From Hydrogenophaga sp. (GTDB lineage Bacteria > Pseudomonadota > Gammaproteobacteria > Burkholderiales > Burkholderiaceae_C): 64,000 bases of DNA. Under the pieces are notes generated by a model. The model was not told the DNA's origin and made no database searches. It worked only from the letters and a program-made list of their open reading frames with translations. How positions within the stretch are numbered: the stretch's first letter is position 1; each line of letters begins with the position of its first letter. The stretch lies in contig NZ_JAOASO010000159.1 in NCBI RefSeq assembly GCF_030158645.1, forward strand, positions 1 through 64,000, given 5' to 3'. The position numbers and the translations under genes were made by a program. This document shows positions 48,902 to 57,738 of the stretch, piece by piece.

Positions 48902-49693
48902 TCAGACGCTGTTCGATCGGGTGAAGCCGGTGGTGATGGCCTCGGCCATGCGGCGCGCCACCTCATCAGCCAGCAACTTGCCCTTGATGGCGTCCGACCC
49001 TTTGGCCGACGAGAGCACGCCCGAGGCCGGCACCCAGTCGGTGCGCGGCGGGTACATGTCGTAGGGCGGGAAGTCGGCCGGGCCGTCGTCGGGCAGCAGG
49101 TCCATGCGCACCAGATGCGGGTGGTAGTGCAGCATCATCGAGGTCTCCAGCACGGCCGCGTGCTCCAGCGCGAAGCCGGGGAAGCCGTCGGGGAACACAT
49201 CGCCCAGGGTCTCGGGCGTCATGAAGTCCCAGTATTCGAGGCGCATCACCTGCAGAGGGTTCGCCGGGTCGGCGGCCTTGGCGTCGCGCAGGCCAAGGTC
49301 GATGCCCTCGATCAGGAACCACTGGTTCTCGTAGTGGCCGTTCACGACCACCAGTTTGTGCAGACCGTGGCGCGCAAATTCACGCACTGCGTCGCGCACC
49401 TGGCCCACCAGCGTGGCGGCGTCCACACTCGTGGTGCCGCAAAAGTGCTGGCCACCGCCGCACTTGGGTTGCGACTTGTAGCCGTAAGAGAGCGTGGGCG
49501 CCACCAGCCCACCCACCAGCGCAGCGGTGTCGGCCGCCACGGCACTCGACAGCAGGCCGTCGGTGCCCAGCGGCAGGTGCGGGCCGTGCTGTTCGAGCGC
49601 ACCCACCGGCAGCAGCACAGGCGGTTGGTCGCGCTGCACGCGCGACTGGTAGTCCACCCACGAGAGTTCGTTCATCCACACGGTGGTGTTCAT
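48902..49693 (-). CDS. Creatininase (creatinine amidohydrolase) family protein
   Basis: The 263-residue protein resembles Pseudomonas creatininase closely in memory: VLLPVGALEQHGPHLPLGTD (metal ligands), YGYKSQPKCGGGQHFCGTTSVD, VNGHYENQWFLIEGIDLGLR (partial), LEHAAVLETSMM and SSAKGSDAIKG. Creatininase interconverts creatinine and creatine with Zn/Mn. Creatinase and sarcosine oxidase genes are not in the window, so the substrate may be another cyclic amide. It abuts the DMT gene. Confidence 0.85.
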   Translation of the reverse strand: MNTTVWMNELSWVDYQSRVQRDQPPVLLPVGALEQHGPHLPLGTDGLLSSAVAADTAALVGGLVAPTLSYGYKSQPKCGGGQHFCGTTSVDAATLVGQVRDAVREFARHGLHKLVVVNGHYENQWFLIEGIDLGLRDAKAADPANPLQVMRLEYWDFMTPETLGDVFPDGFPGFALEHAAVLETSMMLHYHPHLVRMDLLPDDGPADFPPYDMYPPRTDWVPASGVLSSAKGSDAIKGKLLADEVARRMAEAITTGFTRSNSV

Positions 49694-50602
49694 TCAGGTT
49701 CCTTGGGGTTGGGGTGTGGGTGAGGCGTCGATGGCCTCAACAAAAGCGGCGAGGGTGATCAGCGCACCACCGGCCCACTCCAGGGCGGTCATGGATTCGT
49801 CGCCGAACCACACGGCGGTCAACACCGCCACCACCAGCTCGGCCAGCAAAATCACGCCGGCCTTGCTGCTCTCGATGTGGGTCACGCCGAACTGCCAGGT
49901 GGCGGTGGCCAGCAGCAGCCACACGAAGCCGTAAGCCAGCACCGCGATCCACACGCCCAGGCCCATGGCCGTTGGCACGCTGTGACCCAGCGCGGTGGTG
50001 GCCACCAACGAAATGACGCCGCAGCCGGCAAACACCGCGAAGGTCTTGCTGACCATCGGCACCTGTTGGGCAGCGCGCGCGATCACGTTGTTGGCCGCGA
50101 AGCAGAAGCCGGCGGAGAGTGCGAGGAAGTCCACGAAGGTGAAGGCCAGGTCCACGCCGCCCGTGCCGCCCAGGAAGAGCCACAGCCCGACGAGAGCCAT
50201 CACCACCGCGGCCCAGCGCAGCGGCGGAATGCGTTCTTTCAAAAACAGCCAGCCGCCCAGCACCGACCACACCGGCGAGAGGTAGAACAGGAACATCACC
50301 CGCACCACGTCGCCCAGCATCAGCGCGTTGACAAACGAGGTGTTGGCCCAGCCACCCACCACGGCCAGCGCCAGCAGCAGGCCCCACTGCGCGCGCCAGG
50401 CGGCGCGCTGGCGCCAGATGAAGACACAGGTGAACAGGCCCACCACGCCATACGACAGCAGCGACACCATGGGGCCGGTGAGGCCCTGCGCGATGAACCA
50501 CTTGAGCGGCATCCACGACAGGCCCCAGAGCGACGCCGAGAACAGCAGCACGCCGGTGGCGAGGCGGTTGGAAGGGTGAGAGAGCAGGGACATCGACGGC
50601 AA
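49694..50602 (-). CDS. DMT-superfamily (EamA) transporter
   Basis: The 302-residue membrane protein has ten hydrophobic segments in two EamA halves (LLFSASLWGLSWMPLKWF at the start, and a second half from about 150 with SAGFCFAANNVIAR). It probably exports or imports a metabolite of the cluster. ATG 50602 directly abuts the SDR stop; ATG 50593 is an alternative. Confidence 0.88.
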   Translation of the reverse strand: MPSMSLLSHPSNRLATGVLLFSASLWGLSWMPLKWFIAQGLTGPMVSLLSYGVVGLFTCVFIWRQRAAWRAQWGLLLALAVVGGWANTSFVNALMLGDVVRVMFLFYLSPVWSVLGGWLFLKERIPPLRWAAVVMALVGLWLFLGGTGGVDLAFTFVDFLALSAGFCFAANNVIARAAQQVPMVSKTFAVFAGCGVISLVATTALGHSVPTAMGLGVWIAVLAYGFVWLLLATATWQFGVTHIESSKAGVILLAELVVAVLTAVWFGDESMTALEWAGGALITLAAFVEAIDASPTPQPQGT

Positions 50603-51364
50603 TCAGGGCATGACCGAGCCACCGTTGGGCCCCAGCACCTGGCCGCAGTAAAAGCGCGACAGGTCGGAGGCGAGGAACAGCGCGGTGGCCGCGATCTCGT
50701 CGGGCTCGGCCACGCGGTGTTGCGGAATGGCGAGTTCCTTTTCCATCCACTCGGGGCTCATGCTGTCCAGCGAGACCATGGCGGTGTTCACCGGCCCGGG
50801 CGCAATGGCGTTGACGCGGATGCCGTGCGGCGCGAACTCGCGCGCCAGCGATTTGGTGAGCCCGATCACGCCGGCCTTGGCCGCGCAGTAGGGCGCGTAG
50901 TTCTCGCGGCCGAGAATGCCGAGGTCGGACGCGAGGTTGACGATGACGCCACCGCTGCGCGCCACCATGCCGGGCAGCACCGCGCGCGACATCAGAAACA
51001 CCGACTTCAGGTCGGTGGCCAGCATGCGGTCCCAGTCGGCCTCGGTGGTGTCCAGGAACGGCTTCTCCTGGATGATGCCGGCGTTGTTGACGAGGATGTG
51101 GATGTCGCCCACGGTGTGCAGGGCTTCTGTCACCAGGCGCTGCACGGCCTCGCCGTCGCTCACGTCGGCGCTGATGGCCACGGCCTGCCCGCCCGCGTGC
51201 TTGATGGTCTGCACCAGGGTGGCGGCCTCCTGCGGCTGGTTCAAGTGGTTGACGACCACGCGTGCGCCCGCTTGCGCGAACTTCAGCGCGATGGCACGTC
51301 CTATGCCGGTGGCCGCTCCGGTGACCAGCGCGGTCTGGCCTACGAGCGACAGCTGCACGCTCAT
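50603..51364 (-). CDS. Short-chain dehydrogenase/reductase (FabG-like)
   Basis: The 253-residue SDR has TGAATGIGRAIA, NNAG, a serine in VNLASDLG, YCAAK catalytic residues and the C-terminal GGSVMP typical of classical SDRs. It should use NAD(P)H on an alcohol or keto acid of the cluster. It is tightly linked to the DMT gene and 61 bases from the other SDR. Confidence 0.9.
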   Translation of the reverse strand: MSVQLSLVGQTALVTGAATGIGRAIALKFAQAGARVVVNHLNQPQEAATLVQTIKHAGGQAVAISADVSDGEAVQRLVTEALHTVGDIHILVNNAGIIQEKPFLDTTEADWDRMLATDLKSVFLMSRAVLPGMVARSGGVIVNLASDLGILGRENYAPYCAAKAGVIGLTKSLAREFAPHGIRVNAIAPGPVNTAMVSLDSMSPEWMEKELAIPQHRVAEPDEIAATALFLASDLSRFYCGQVLGPNGGSVMP

Positions 51365-51425
51365 GGGGTACCTTCGCTCTGCGGGCTGCGGTGCGAGCTT
51401 GCTTGGGAGCGGCCCGGCGCGGCGC

Positions 51426-52295
51426 TCATGCCATCACCTCGCCGTGGCTGGTCACCAGACACTGGCCCGTGAGCGGTCGCGCCGCTTCGCTGGCGAGGAA
51501 CAAAAACACACCGGCGAGATCTTCGGGCGTGAGCATCTCGGGCACGGCCTGCTTCGACAGGATCTCGCGTTCCACCTCGGCCTCGCTGCGACCCTGGGCT
51601 TGCGCCATGGCCGTGAGCGAGCGCAGCGCGGCGTCGGTGCGCACCCAGCCGGGGCACACGGCGTTCACGCGGATGCCGCGTGGGCCGAGTTCCAGCGCGA
51701 GCGAACGCGTGAGCCCCACCACCGCGTGTTTGCTCGCGGCGTAGGCTGAAAAGCCCGCCACGCCGATGCGGCCCCAGATGGAGCTCTGGTTGATGACGCT
51801 GGCGCCACGCGGCAACAGGGGCAGCAGCGCCTGCGTGAGCCGCACCATGGAGGTGACGTTGTTGTCGAGCAGGCCGGCCCAGCGGGTCATGGATTCGGGT
51901 GCGGTGTCGTCCAGCGGTGTGGGGTACTCGGTGCCGGCGTTGTTGACCAGCACGTCGAGCGTGCCCCAGTGTTCGCGCAAGTGCGCGGCAACGGCTGCGA
52001 CCTGTTGGGGGTCGCTGAGGTCGCACGTGATGCAGAAGGCTTCGACAAGCTCAGCCCGAACGGAAGTGGACTCAGCCCAACCGGAGGTGGAATCAGCCCG
52101 AGCAGAGATGGGCTCGGCTTGAACGGAGGTTTGGTCTTGGCGGATCAGTTCCAGGGTGTTGCCTGAATCGACGCGGTCCAGCAGCATCAGCCGCACGCCC
52201 TGCGCCGCAAAGGCCCGCGCCAGCGCCTGGCCGATACCCCCGGCCGCGCCGGTGATGAGCACGGTCTTGCCCTGCAGGCCGTGGTCGGCAGGCAT
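51426..52295 (-). CDS. Short-chain dehydrogenase with an in-frame repeat insertion
   Basis: From ATG 52295 (MPADHGLQGKTVLITGAAGG) the 289-residue SDR has the TGxxGGIG nucleotide site, NNAG, serine and YAASK catalytic residues. Between the second strand (LMLLDRVDSGN) and the CDLSD strand there are about 28 extra residues in four 7-residue units (QAEPISA, RADSTSG, WAESTSV, RAELVEA). These are encoded by a 21-bp tandem repeat derived from the REP-like element. The insertion is in a surface loop and keeps the frame, so the protein may still work. It starts two bases after the desaturase stop. Confidence 0.88.
   Translation of the reverse strand: MPADHGLQGKTVLITGAAGGIGQALARAFAAQGVRLMLLDRVDSGNTLELIRQDQTSVQAEPISARADSTSGWAESTSVRAELVEAFCITCDLSDPQQVAAVAAHLREHWGTLDVLVNNAGTEYPTPLDDTAPESMTRWAGLLDNNVTSMVRLTQALLPLLPRGASVINQSSIWGRIGVAGFSAYAASKHAVVGLTRSLALELGPRGIRVNAVCPGWVRTDAALRSLTAMAQAQGRSEAEVEREILSKQAVPEMLTPEDLAGVFLFLASEAARPLTGQCLVTSHGEVMA
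52039..52133. repeat. REP-like repeat copy 2, expanded to four 21-bp tandem units
   Basis: Bases 52039-52064 are identical to the copy at 47346. From 52050 the sequence continues as four tandem 21-base units (52050, 52071, 52092, 52113), each of type CTCAGCCCGAACGGAGGTGGA with increasing divergence. 21 is a multiple of three, so the expansion preserves the SDR reading frame. Confidence 0.88.
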
Positions 52296-52296
52296 G

Positions 52297-53307
52297 TCAA
52301 ACGGCGGTGAGGAAGGACACGCCGACAGCGCCGAGGAAACCGTCTGCGCGGCCCGGTGTGCCGGGTGGTTGCACCACCCCGTAGTTGCTCGCGAGCACCC
52401 GCTTGACGCGGTTGATGTGAAAGCTCTTGAGCAGTTCACCCACCGTGATCACCTGCGGGTAGCTGTCGGCGTACAGCTCGCGGTGGAAGGCGGGCAGGCG
52501 GTACCAGGGCGCGGTGGGGCGCTCGTGGTGGGCGTTGTGGAAACCGAAGTTGAGCCAGATCAGGTTGAACCACTTCGCGTCCAGGCTCACCACGTCGCTG
52601 TAGGTGTTGGCCTGTTCGTAGGCGCGGTCGCGCAGCTTGTCTTTCGGGATCGGCGTGTCGTCGAGGATGGGGTAAGCGTCGTAGGTGTGCTGGAAGCAGT
52701 CGGCAAAGCGCAGCACCGTGATGAAGACCAGGAACGCCACGAAGTACAGGGCGAGCGCCTTGAGCGACCACCAGCCCAGCAAGGCGAGCGCCGTGATGCG
52801 CACCAGCGCGGTGGCGACCACGCGCACGCGGGCGTCTTTTTTCTGTTCGCTCAGGAAGGGCAGGGCGATCACGTAGCCGCGCATGACGAATTCCACCGCC
52901 GGGAAGTGGGCCCACTCCAGGGCTAGTACCACGCGGCGCACCACCGGGTGGGCGCGCAGGAAGGACTGCGCATCGAAGGTGATCACGTCGGCACGCTCCA
53001 CGTGGTGGCGCATGTGCTTGCGGCGCATGTCGGCAAAGCTGGCGTAGCAGCTGCCGTTGATCCAGCTCATCAGCGTGCCCCAGCGCTCGTTGGCCTGCGG
53101 CGTGCGAAAGATGGCGTTGTGCGCGAACTCGTGGATGAAGTAGGCCGACCACACCAGCGTTTGTGCGACCAGCAACACGCCCAGGGCGTTCAGCAGCCAG
53201 CTCGCCTGCCCCAGCAGGGCAATGCCCACCGGCCAGCCCAGCACGGTGAAGCTGATGGCGGCGACGTTGGGCCACACGCCGTCCTCGTAACGGAAAACCG
53301 GTTTCAT
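52297..53307 (-). CDS. Membrane fatty-acid-desaturase-family oxygenase
   Basis: The 336-residue membrane protein has the histidine boxes of the di-iron desaturase/hydroxylase family: HEFAHN, HMRHH (with a preceding RRK), and HNAHHERP, between hydrophobic pairs. It needs two irons and a reductase partner, not encoded here. It may hydroxylate or desaturate a fatty acid or an alkyl compound processed by the SDRs next to it. Confidence 0.9.
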   Translation of the reverse strand: MKPVFRYEDGVWPNVAAISFTVLGWPVGIALLGQASWLLNALGVLLVAQTLVWSAYFIHEFAHNAIFRTPQANERWGTLMSWINGSCYASFADMRRKHMRHHVERADVITFDAQSFLRAHPVVRRVVLALEWAHFPAVEFVMRGYVIALPFLSEQKKDARVRVVATALVRITALALLGWWSLKALALYFVAFLVFITVLRFADCFQHTYDAYPILDDTPIPKDKLRDRAYEQANTYSDVVSLDAKWFNLIWLNFGFHNAHHERPTAPWYRLPAFHRELYADSYPQVITVGELLKSFHINRVKRVLASNYGVVQPPGTPGRADGFLGAVGVSFLTAV

Positions 53308-53384
53308 GGGAGTGCCTTCAATGGGGGGAACGCTGTCGTCACCGCACCGATGCCCGAGCGGGCACCGGTGAAGCCAACTGGGTC

Positions 53385-54401
53385 TTACTTCAGGCCCTTG
53401 ACCAGGCTGGCGTCGAAGGTGGCTTCGATCGGCGGGATCGTGGTGATCTGGCCCTTGGCCTTGAGCAGCTCGCCAATGATTTCGCCGCTGGCGTAATACG
53501 AGGTGGTTTCCTTGGCCTTGGTGAAGGCCTTGGGCATCTCGGCCACGGGGATGTTGTAGACGCCGGTGAGCTGCTCCTTCACCTCGGCGGCGGACACGCC
53601 CATGAACTTGCCGATGATCTTGTGCGCTTCCGCGGGCTTGGCCTTCATGTAGGCCAGACCGTCCAGATACGCCTGCATCACGCCGGTGATCTGCGCCGGC
53701 TTGGCCTTGATCACCTTGTCGTCGAACACCAGCACATCGGCGATCAGGCCCGGCGCGTTCTTGGAGGAGAACACCACCTTGAACTTCTTGCCGCCGCCCT
53801 GGCCCAGGATCTGCGAGAGGCTGGGCTCGTAGGTCACGCCGATGGGCAGCTGGCCGGAGGCCATGGCGGCCGGCACGGCTTCGGGCGTCATGCTCACCGG
53901 GGTGATGTCCTTCTCGGTCATGCCGGCGGTCTTGAGGGCATAAGAGAGCAGGAAATCGCTGGGCGAGAGCGGGTTGTAGCCGATCTTCTTGCCTTTGAAA
54001 TCGGCCACCTTGGTGATGCTGCTGTCGGCCACGATGGCGTCGCCACCGTTGGAGTAGTCGATGGGCATGACCACCTTCATGTTGCGGCCGGCGGCGACTT
54101 GCCCGACCACCTGGTCATAGGTCAGCATGCCGCCGTCCACCGCGCCCGAGGCGATGGCCGCCGGGATCAGCGCCGGGTCGTTGAAGACCTGCAGCGAGAC
54201 CTTGAGGTTGTATTTCTTGTAGAGGTCCAGCGCCTCGGCCACGTAGAACGGGCCGTAGCCGATCCACACCACGGTGGCGATCTTCATCTGGGTGGGCGCC
54301 TGGGCGAACGAGGAAAAGGCGGCCAGCGAGAGGGCCAGGCCCAGGGCCGGCTTGAAGAAGTGGTTGCGCCGGCTGGACAGGGTGGGGGCAGAGGTTTTCA
54401 T
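53385..54401 (-). CDS. NitT/TauT-type ABC transporter substrate-binding protein (orphan)
   Basis: From ATG 54401 the 338-residue protein has a signal peptide (ALGLALSLAAFSSFAQA) and the SsuA/TauA-like pattern KIATVVWIGYGPFYVAEALDLY, GAVDGGMLTYDQVVGQVAAG (partial) and KKIGYNPLSPSDFLL. No permease or ATPase gene is adjacent. It heads the leftward catabolic cluster, suggesting its ligand is the cluster's substrate. The 300 bases upstream to the MarR gene show no other gene. Confidence 0.88.
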   Translation of the reverse strand: MKTSAPTLSSRRNHFFKPALGLALSLAAFSSFAQAPTQMKIATVVWIGYGPFYVAEALDLYKKYNLKVSLQVFNDPALIPAAIASGAVDGGMLTYDQVVGQVAAGRNMKVVMPIDYSNGGDAIVADSSITKVADFKGKKIGYNPLSPSDFLLSYALKTAGMTEKDITPVSMTPEAVPAAMASGQLPIGVTYEPSLSQILGQGGGKKFKVVFSSKNAPGLIADVLVFDDKVIKAKPAQITGVMQAYLDGLAYMKAKPAEAHKIIGKFMGVSAAEVKEQLTGVYNIPVAEMPKAFTKAKETTSYYASGEIIGELLKAKGQITTIPPIEATFDASLVKGLK

Positions 54402-54701
54402 CAGGGGCTCCATGGGTTGTAAGGACGTGCAGGAAGAAGCGATCACGTGATCGTTCTCCCGGGCTTTTGTCCCTCCGTGGAGCCTGCGATGAGGCCGGCA
54501 CACTCTCGGACCAGACACCGCGCGGCGCATCGCCTCGCGGTCGGAACCCTAGTGCACCTGAGTGCTGAGCAGATGGTCGGGCGGACCCTGGATCGCTCTT
54601 CTTGCGGAATGGTGGTCAGCAGAAAGCGTGCCAGGCTGGTCGGCGCTCTGCATGCCGCTTGAACGCCCCTGCTGCACCAAAAGCAGAAGCTGTGCGCCCT
54701 T

Positions 54702-55262
54702 TCAGCGGCGTGGTGCCGCCTTGGTCCGCCCCGTGTTGGTGCGGGTTGCGCGGACTTTGGGGGAGGCCGCCGGCCTGGCCACGGTGTCGTCCGTGTCCAC
54801 CGGCAACAGGGGCACAAAAGGTGCCCGGGCGTCGTCGGCCAGACCCTGGGTGAGCGCTTCGAGGATCTCGATCAGCTGGTGGCGCTGCGTCATCGACAAA
54901 GGCGAGAGCAGCCGCTGGTAGGCCTGCTCGGCCGGTCCGCGCGCCTGCTGCAACAGTTTCTGGCCGCTCGGGGTGAGCACCACCGCCATCTGGCGTCGGC
55001 TGTGCTCGGCCATGCGCCGCTCGATCAGTCCGCGTTCTTCGAGGCCTTTGCACACCCGCATGACGGTGACCTTGTCAAAGGCGAGTGCGCGCGCCAACCG
55101 GGTCTGGTCCAGGCCGGGTTCGCTGGACAAGACGGTGAGCACGCCGTACTGGGCCGGGGTGAGACCCACACTGGCGCAAGCGTTCTCGAACACCGCCGCC
55201 GAGATCTGGTGGGTGCGGCGCAACAGGAAGCCCGGGCGCTGGTACAAGTCTTTCAAGGTCAT
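54702..55262 (-). CDS. MarR-family transcriptional regulator
   Basis: The 186-residue protein has the MarR winged helix (LTPAQYGVLTVLSSEPGLDQTRLARALAFDKVTVMRVCKGLEERGLIER, partial) and dimerisation helices, with a threonine/arginine-rich tail of about 30 residues. It is divergent from the Bug/monooxygenase genes and an imperfect palindrome lies between, so it probably represses them in the absence of an aromatic ligand. Confidence 0.92.
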   Translation of the reverse strand: MTLKDLYQRPGFLLRRTHQISAAVFENACASVGLTPAQYGVLTVLSSEPGLDQTRLARALAFDKVTVMRVCKGLEERGLIERRMAEHSRRQMAVVLTPSGQKLLQQARGPAEQAYQRLLSPLSMTQRHQLIEILEALTQGLADDARAPFVPLLPVDTDDTVARPAASPKVRATRTNTGRTKAAPRR

Positions 55263-55307
55263 GGTTCGGGATTCTACGAATGGCAGCCTCCCGCCTGCCG
55301 TTTCAAA

Positions 55308-55327
55308 ATGGTTCGCATGCTAACGAT
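55308..55327. promoter_or_regulatory. Candidate MarR operator
   Basis: ATGGTTCGCATGCTAACGAT is a palindrome at 16 of 20 positions centred on GCATGC, 12 bases before the Bug gene start and 45 bases from the MarR start. Its position over the ribosome-site region fits a repressor site. Confidence 0.5.
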
Positions 55328-55339
55328 AGGAGACATCCG

Positions 55340-56323
55340 ATGACACGCTTGTACACCCTCACCGGCCGAGCCTGGCGCAGCCTCCTGGCTCTGGCACTGT
55401 TCGCCGGCACCGGTCTGGCCCAGGCCCAGACGTCCGATGTGCCGCTGCGCCTGATCGTGCCCTTCACCCCGGGCACCGGCATCGACCTGATCGCCCGCAC
55501 CATCGGTCCCAAGCTGTCGGAGCGCCTGAAACGCCCGGTGGTGGTGGACAACCGGGCTGGCGCCTCCGGCAACATCGGGACCGAGGCCGTGGTGCGCGCC
55601 GCGCCCGATGGCAACACCTTGCTGGTGAGTGTGAACACCCTGGTGATGAACCGCAGCCTGTACCCGCAGGCGCCGTTCGACCCGCTGCGCGATCTCACCC
55701 CGGTGGGGCTGACCAGCTGGGGCCAGCTGATGCTGGTCACCCACCCCAAGACGGGGTTCAAGACCGCCGGCGACCTGGTGGATGCTGCGCGCCGCGCGCC
55801 GGGCCAGCTCAACTACGCCTCACCCGGCGTGGGCACGCCGCACCATTTGTCGATGGAGCTCTTCAAGAACGCCAGCAAGAGTTTCATCACGCACATCCCG
55901 TACCGAGGCACCGGCCCCGCGCTCACCGACATGATCGGTGGCCAGGTGGATGCGATGTTCCTGCCGATCCACGTCGCGCTGCCGCAGATCCGCAGCGGGC
56001 GGCTGGTGGCGCTGGCCATCGGCAGCGACAAGCGCCACGCCCTGCTGCCCGAGGTGCCCACGCTGACCGAGTCGCGCACGGCCGACGTGAACGTGGACAT
56101 GTGGTACGGCGTGTTCGCGCCCAAGGGCATGGCGCCGGCCATGGTCGCCACGCTCAACCGCGAGATCAACAGCATCCTGGCCAGCGAAGACGTGAAGAAG
56201 GCGTTCTCCGGCCAGGGCATGGACCCGAGCACCGGCACGCCCGAGGCGTTCGGCCAGTTGGTGGAGAAGGACGCGGAGCGCTGGGCCCGGCTGATCAAGA
56301 CCCAGAACATCAAGGCTGAATGA
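55340..56323 (+). CDS. Bug/TctC-type periplasmic solute-binding protein
   Basis: From ATG 55340 with GATAGGAGA upstream, the 327-residue protein has a signal peptide ending GLAQAQ and the Bug motifs LRLIVPFTPGTGIDLIARTIG, DNRAGASGNIGTEAVVRAAPDG (partial) and YRGTGPALTDMIGGQVD. It is co-directional with the flavin monooxygenase 37 bases later and probably captures the aromatic acid that enzyme attacks. Confidence 0.9.
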   Translation: MTRLYTLTGRAWRSLLALALFAGTGLAQAQTSDVPLRLIVPFTPGTGIDLIARTIGPKLSERLKRPVVVDNRAGASGNIGTEAVVRAAPDGNTLLVSVNTLVMNRSLYPQAPFDPLRDLTPVGLTSWGQLMLVTHPKTGFKTAGDLVDAARRAPGQLNYASPGVGTPHHLSMELFKNASKSFITHIPYRGTGPALTDMIGGQVDAMFLPIHVALPQIRSGRLVALAIGSDKRHALLPEVPTLTESRTADVNVDMWYGVFAPKGMAPAMVATLNREINSILASEDVKKAFSGQGMDPSTGTPEAFGQLVEKDAERWARLIKTQNIKAE

Positions 56324-56359
56324 CATGAAACACCCCCGCTGCGCTCCGGAGCAACTGAC

Positions 56360-57592
56360 ATGACGATGGCCATTGTGGGCGGCGGAATCGCCGGTTTGGC
56401 GTTTGCGTTGGCCCTCCACCAGCGGGGCATGGCCTGCGACGTGTACGAGAGCGTGCCCGACGTCAAGGAGCTCGGCGTGGGCATCACGCTGCTGCCGCAC
56501 GGCGTGCAGGAACTCACCGCGCTGGGTCTGCTGGCGCAGCTGGAGGCCGTGGGGATCGAGAACCGCGAGAGTGTGTTCTTCAACCGCTTCGGCCAGCGCG
56601 TGTACGGCGAGGCGCGTGGGCGTCACGCGGGCTACGAACTGCCCGAGTTGGGCATTCACCGCGGCAAGCTGCACCGCATCCTCTTTGAGGCTGCGCTGGA
56701 GCGCCTGGGTTCCGAGCACGTGCACACCGGCCACCGCTGCACCGGGCTGGCGCAGGACGCCGATGGCGTCACGCTCTCGTTTGCCGACAACGCACAAGGC
56801 CCGGTGGCGCCGGTGCGTGCACCGTGGGTGGTGGCCTGCGACGGCGTGAATTCCGCGATCCGCAAGCATTTCTACCCGCAGGACAGCGTCTGCTACGGCG
56901 GCATCAACACCTGGCGCGGCACCACCGTGCACAAGCCGATCCTGGGCGGCAAGAGCTACATCCGGATCGGCTCCATCGACACCGGCAAGATGGTGATCTA
57001 CCCCATCGTGGACAACGTGGACGGGCAGGGCAACCAGCTCATCAACTGGGTGGCCGAGATCCGCGACAGCGAAGCCCGCATGAACGACTGGAACCGCCCG
57101 GGTCGCCCCGAAGATTTCTTGCCGACCTTCGCCGACTGGCGCTTCGACTGGCTCGACGTGCCGGCGCTCATCACCTCGGCCGAGCACGTGTTCGAATACC
57201 CCATGGTCGACAAGGACCCGCTGCCGCGCTGGAGCTTCGAGCGCGTCACGCTCATGGGCGACGCCGCCCACCCGATGTATCCCCGCGGCTCCAACGGCTC
57301 GGCCCAGGCGCTGATCGATGCCCGCACGCTGGCCGACGAGATCGCCACCGCGCATGCCGCCGGCGGTGACCTGCGCGCTGCCCTGCAGCGCTACCAGGCC
57401 GCACGTCTGCCCGCCACCGCCCGCGTGGTGGAGACCAACCGCACCCTGCCGCCGGACTTCATCATCATGAAGGCCGACGAACTCAGCGGCGGCAAGCCGT
57501 TCGACAACATCGACGATCTCATCAGCCAGGACGAGCTGCGCGCCATTTCGGACAATTACAAGCAGATTGCGGGCTTTGCGCTGAAGGCTTGA
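56360..57592 (+). CDS. FAD-dependent aromatic monooxygenase (class A)
   Basis: The 410-residue flavoprotein has the FAD Rossmann motif MAIVGGGIAGLAFALALHQ, a GRKLHRIL-type helix, the DG motif VVACDGVNSAIR and the GD motif LMGDAAHPMYPRGSNG. The length and the IHRGKLHRILFEA segment recall PhzS-type and hydroxybenzoate hydroxylases. It uses NAD(P)H and oxygen to hydroxylate an aromatic acid. The adjacent MarR and Bug genes agree with this. Confidence 0.88.
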   Translation: MTMAIVGGGIAGLAFALALHQRGMACDVYESVPDVKELGVGITLLPHGVQELTALGLLAQLEAVGIENRESVFFNRFGQRVYGEARGRHAGYELPELGIHRGKLHRILFEAALERLGSEHVHTGHRCTGLAQDADGVTLSFADNAQGPVAPVRAPWVVACDGVNSAIRKHFYPQDSVCYGGINTWRGTTVHKPILGGKSYIRIGSIDTGKMVIYPIVDNVDGQGNQLINWVAEIRDSEARMNDWNRPGRPEDFLPTFADWRFDWLDVPALITSAEHVFEYPMVDKDPLPRWSFERVTLMGDAAHPMYPRGSNGSAQALIDARTLADEIATAHAAGGDLRAALQRYQAARLPATARVVETNRTLPPDFIIMKADELSGGKPFDNIDDLISQDELRAISDNYKQIAGFALKA

Positions 57593-57738
57593 CCGCGGGC
57601 GCCGCCCTGGCGGTGTGGGGGGTATCCGACAGCCGTCGGGGCCTGCTGCGCAGTGGACACCTCTTGCGCGCTGTTTTGTGGCACTGTCGGCCAAGGTGCC
57701 GTCCGCCGGGGACGGGACACCCACCTTGTGCACCCAGC

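Noticed and set aside
55820-57733. 637-codon minus-strand ORF opposite the monooxygenase
   Set aside because: Antisense shadow; the plus strand has FAD-binding motifs in order.
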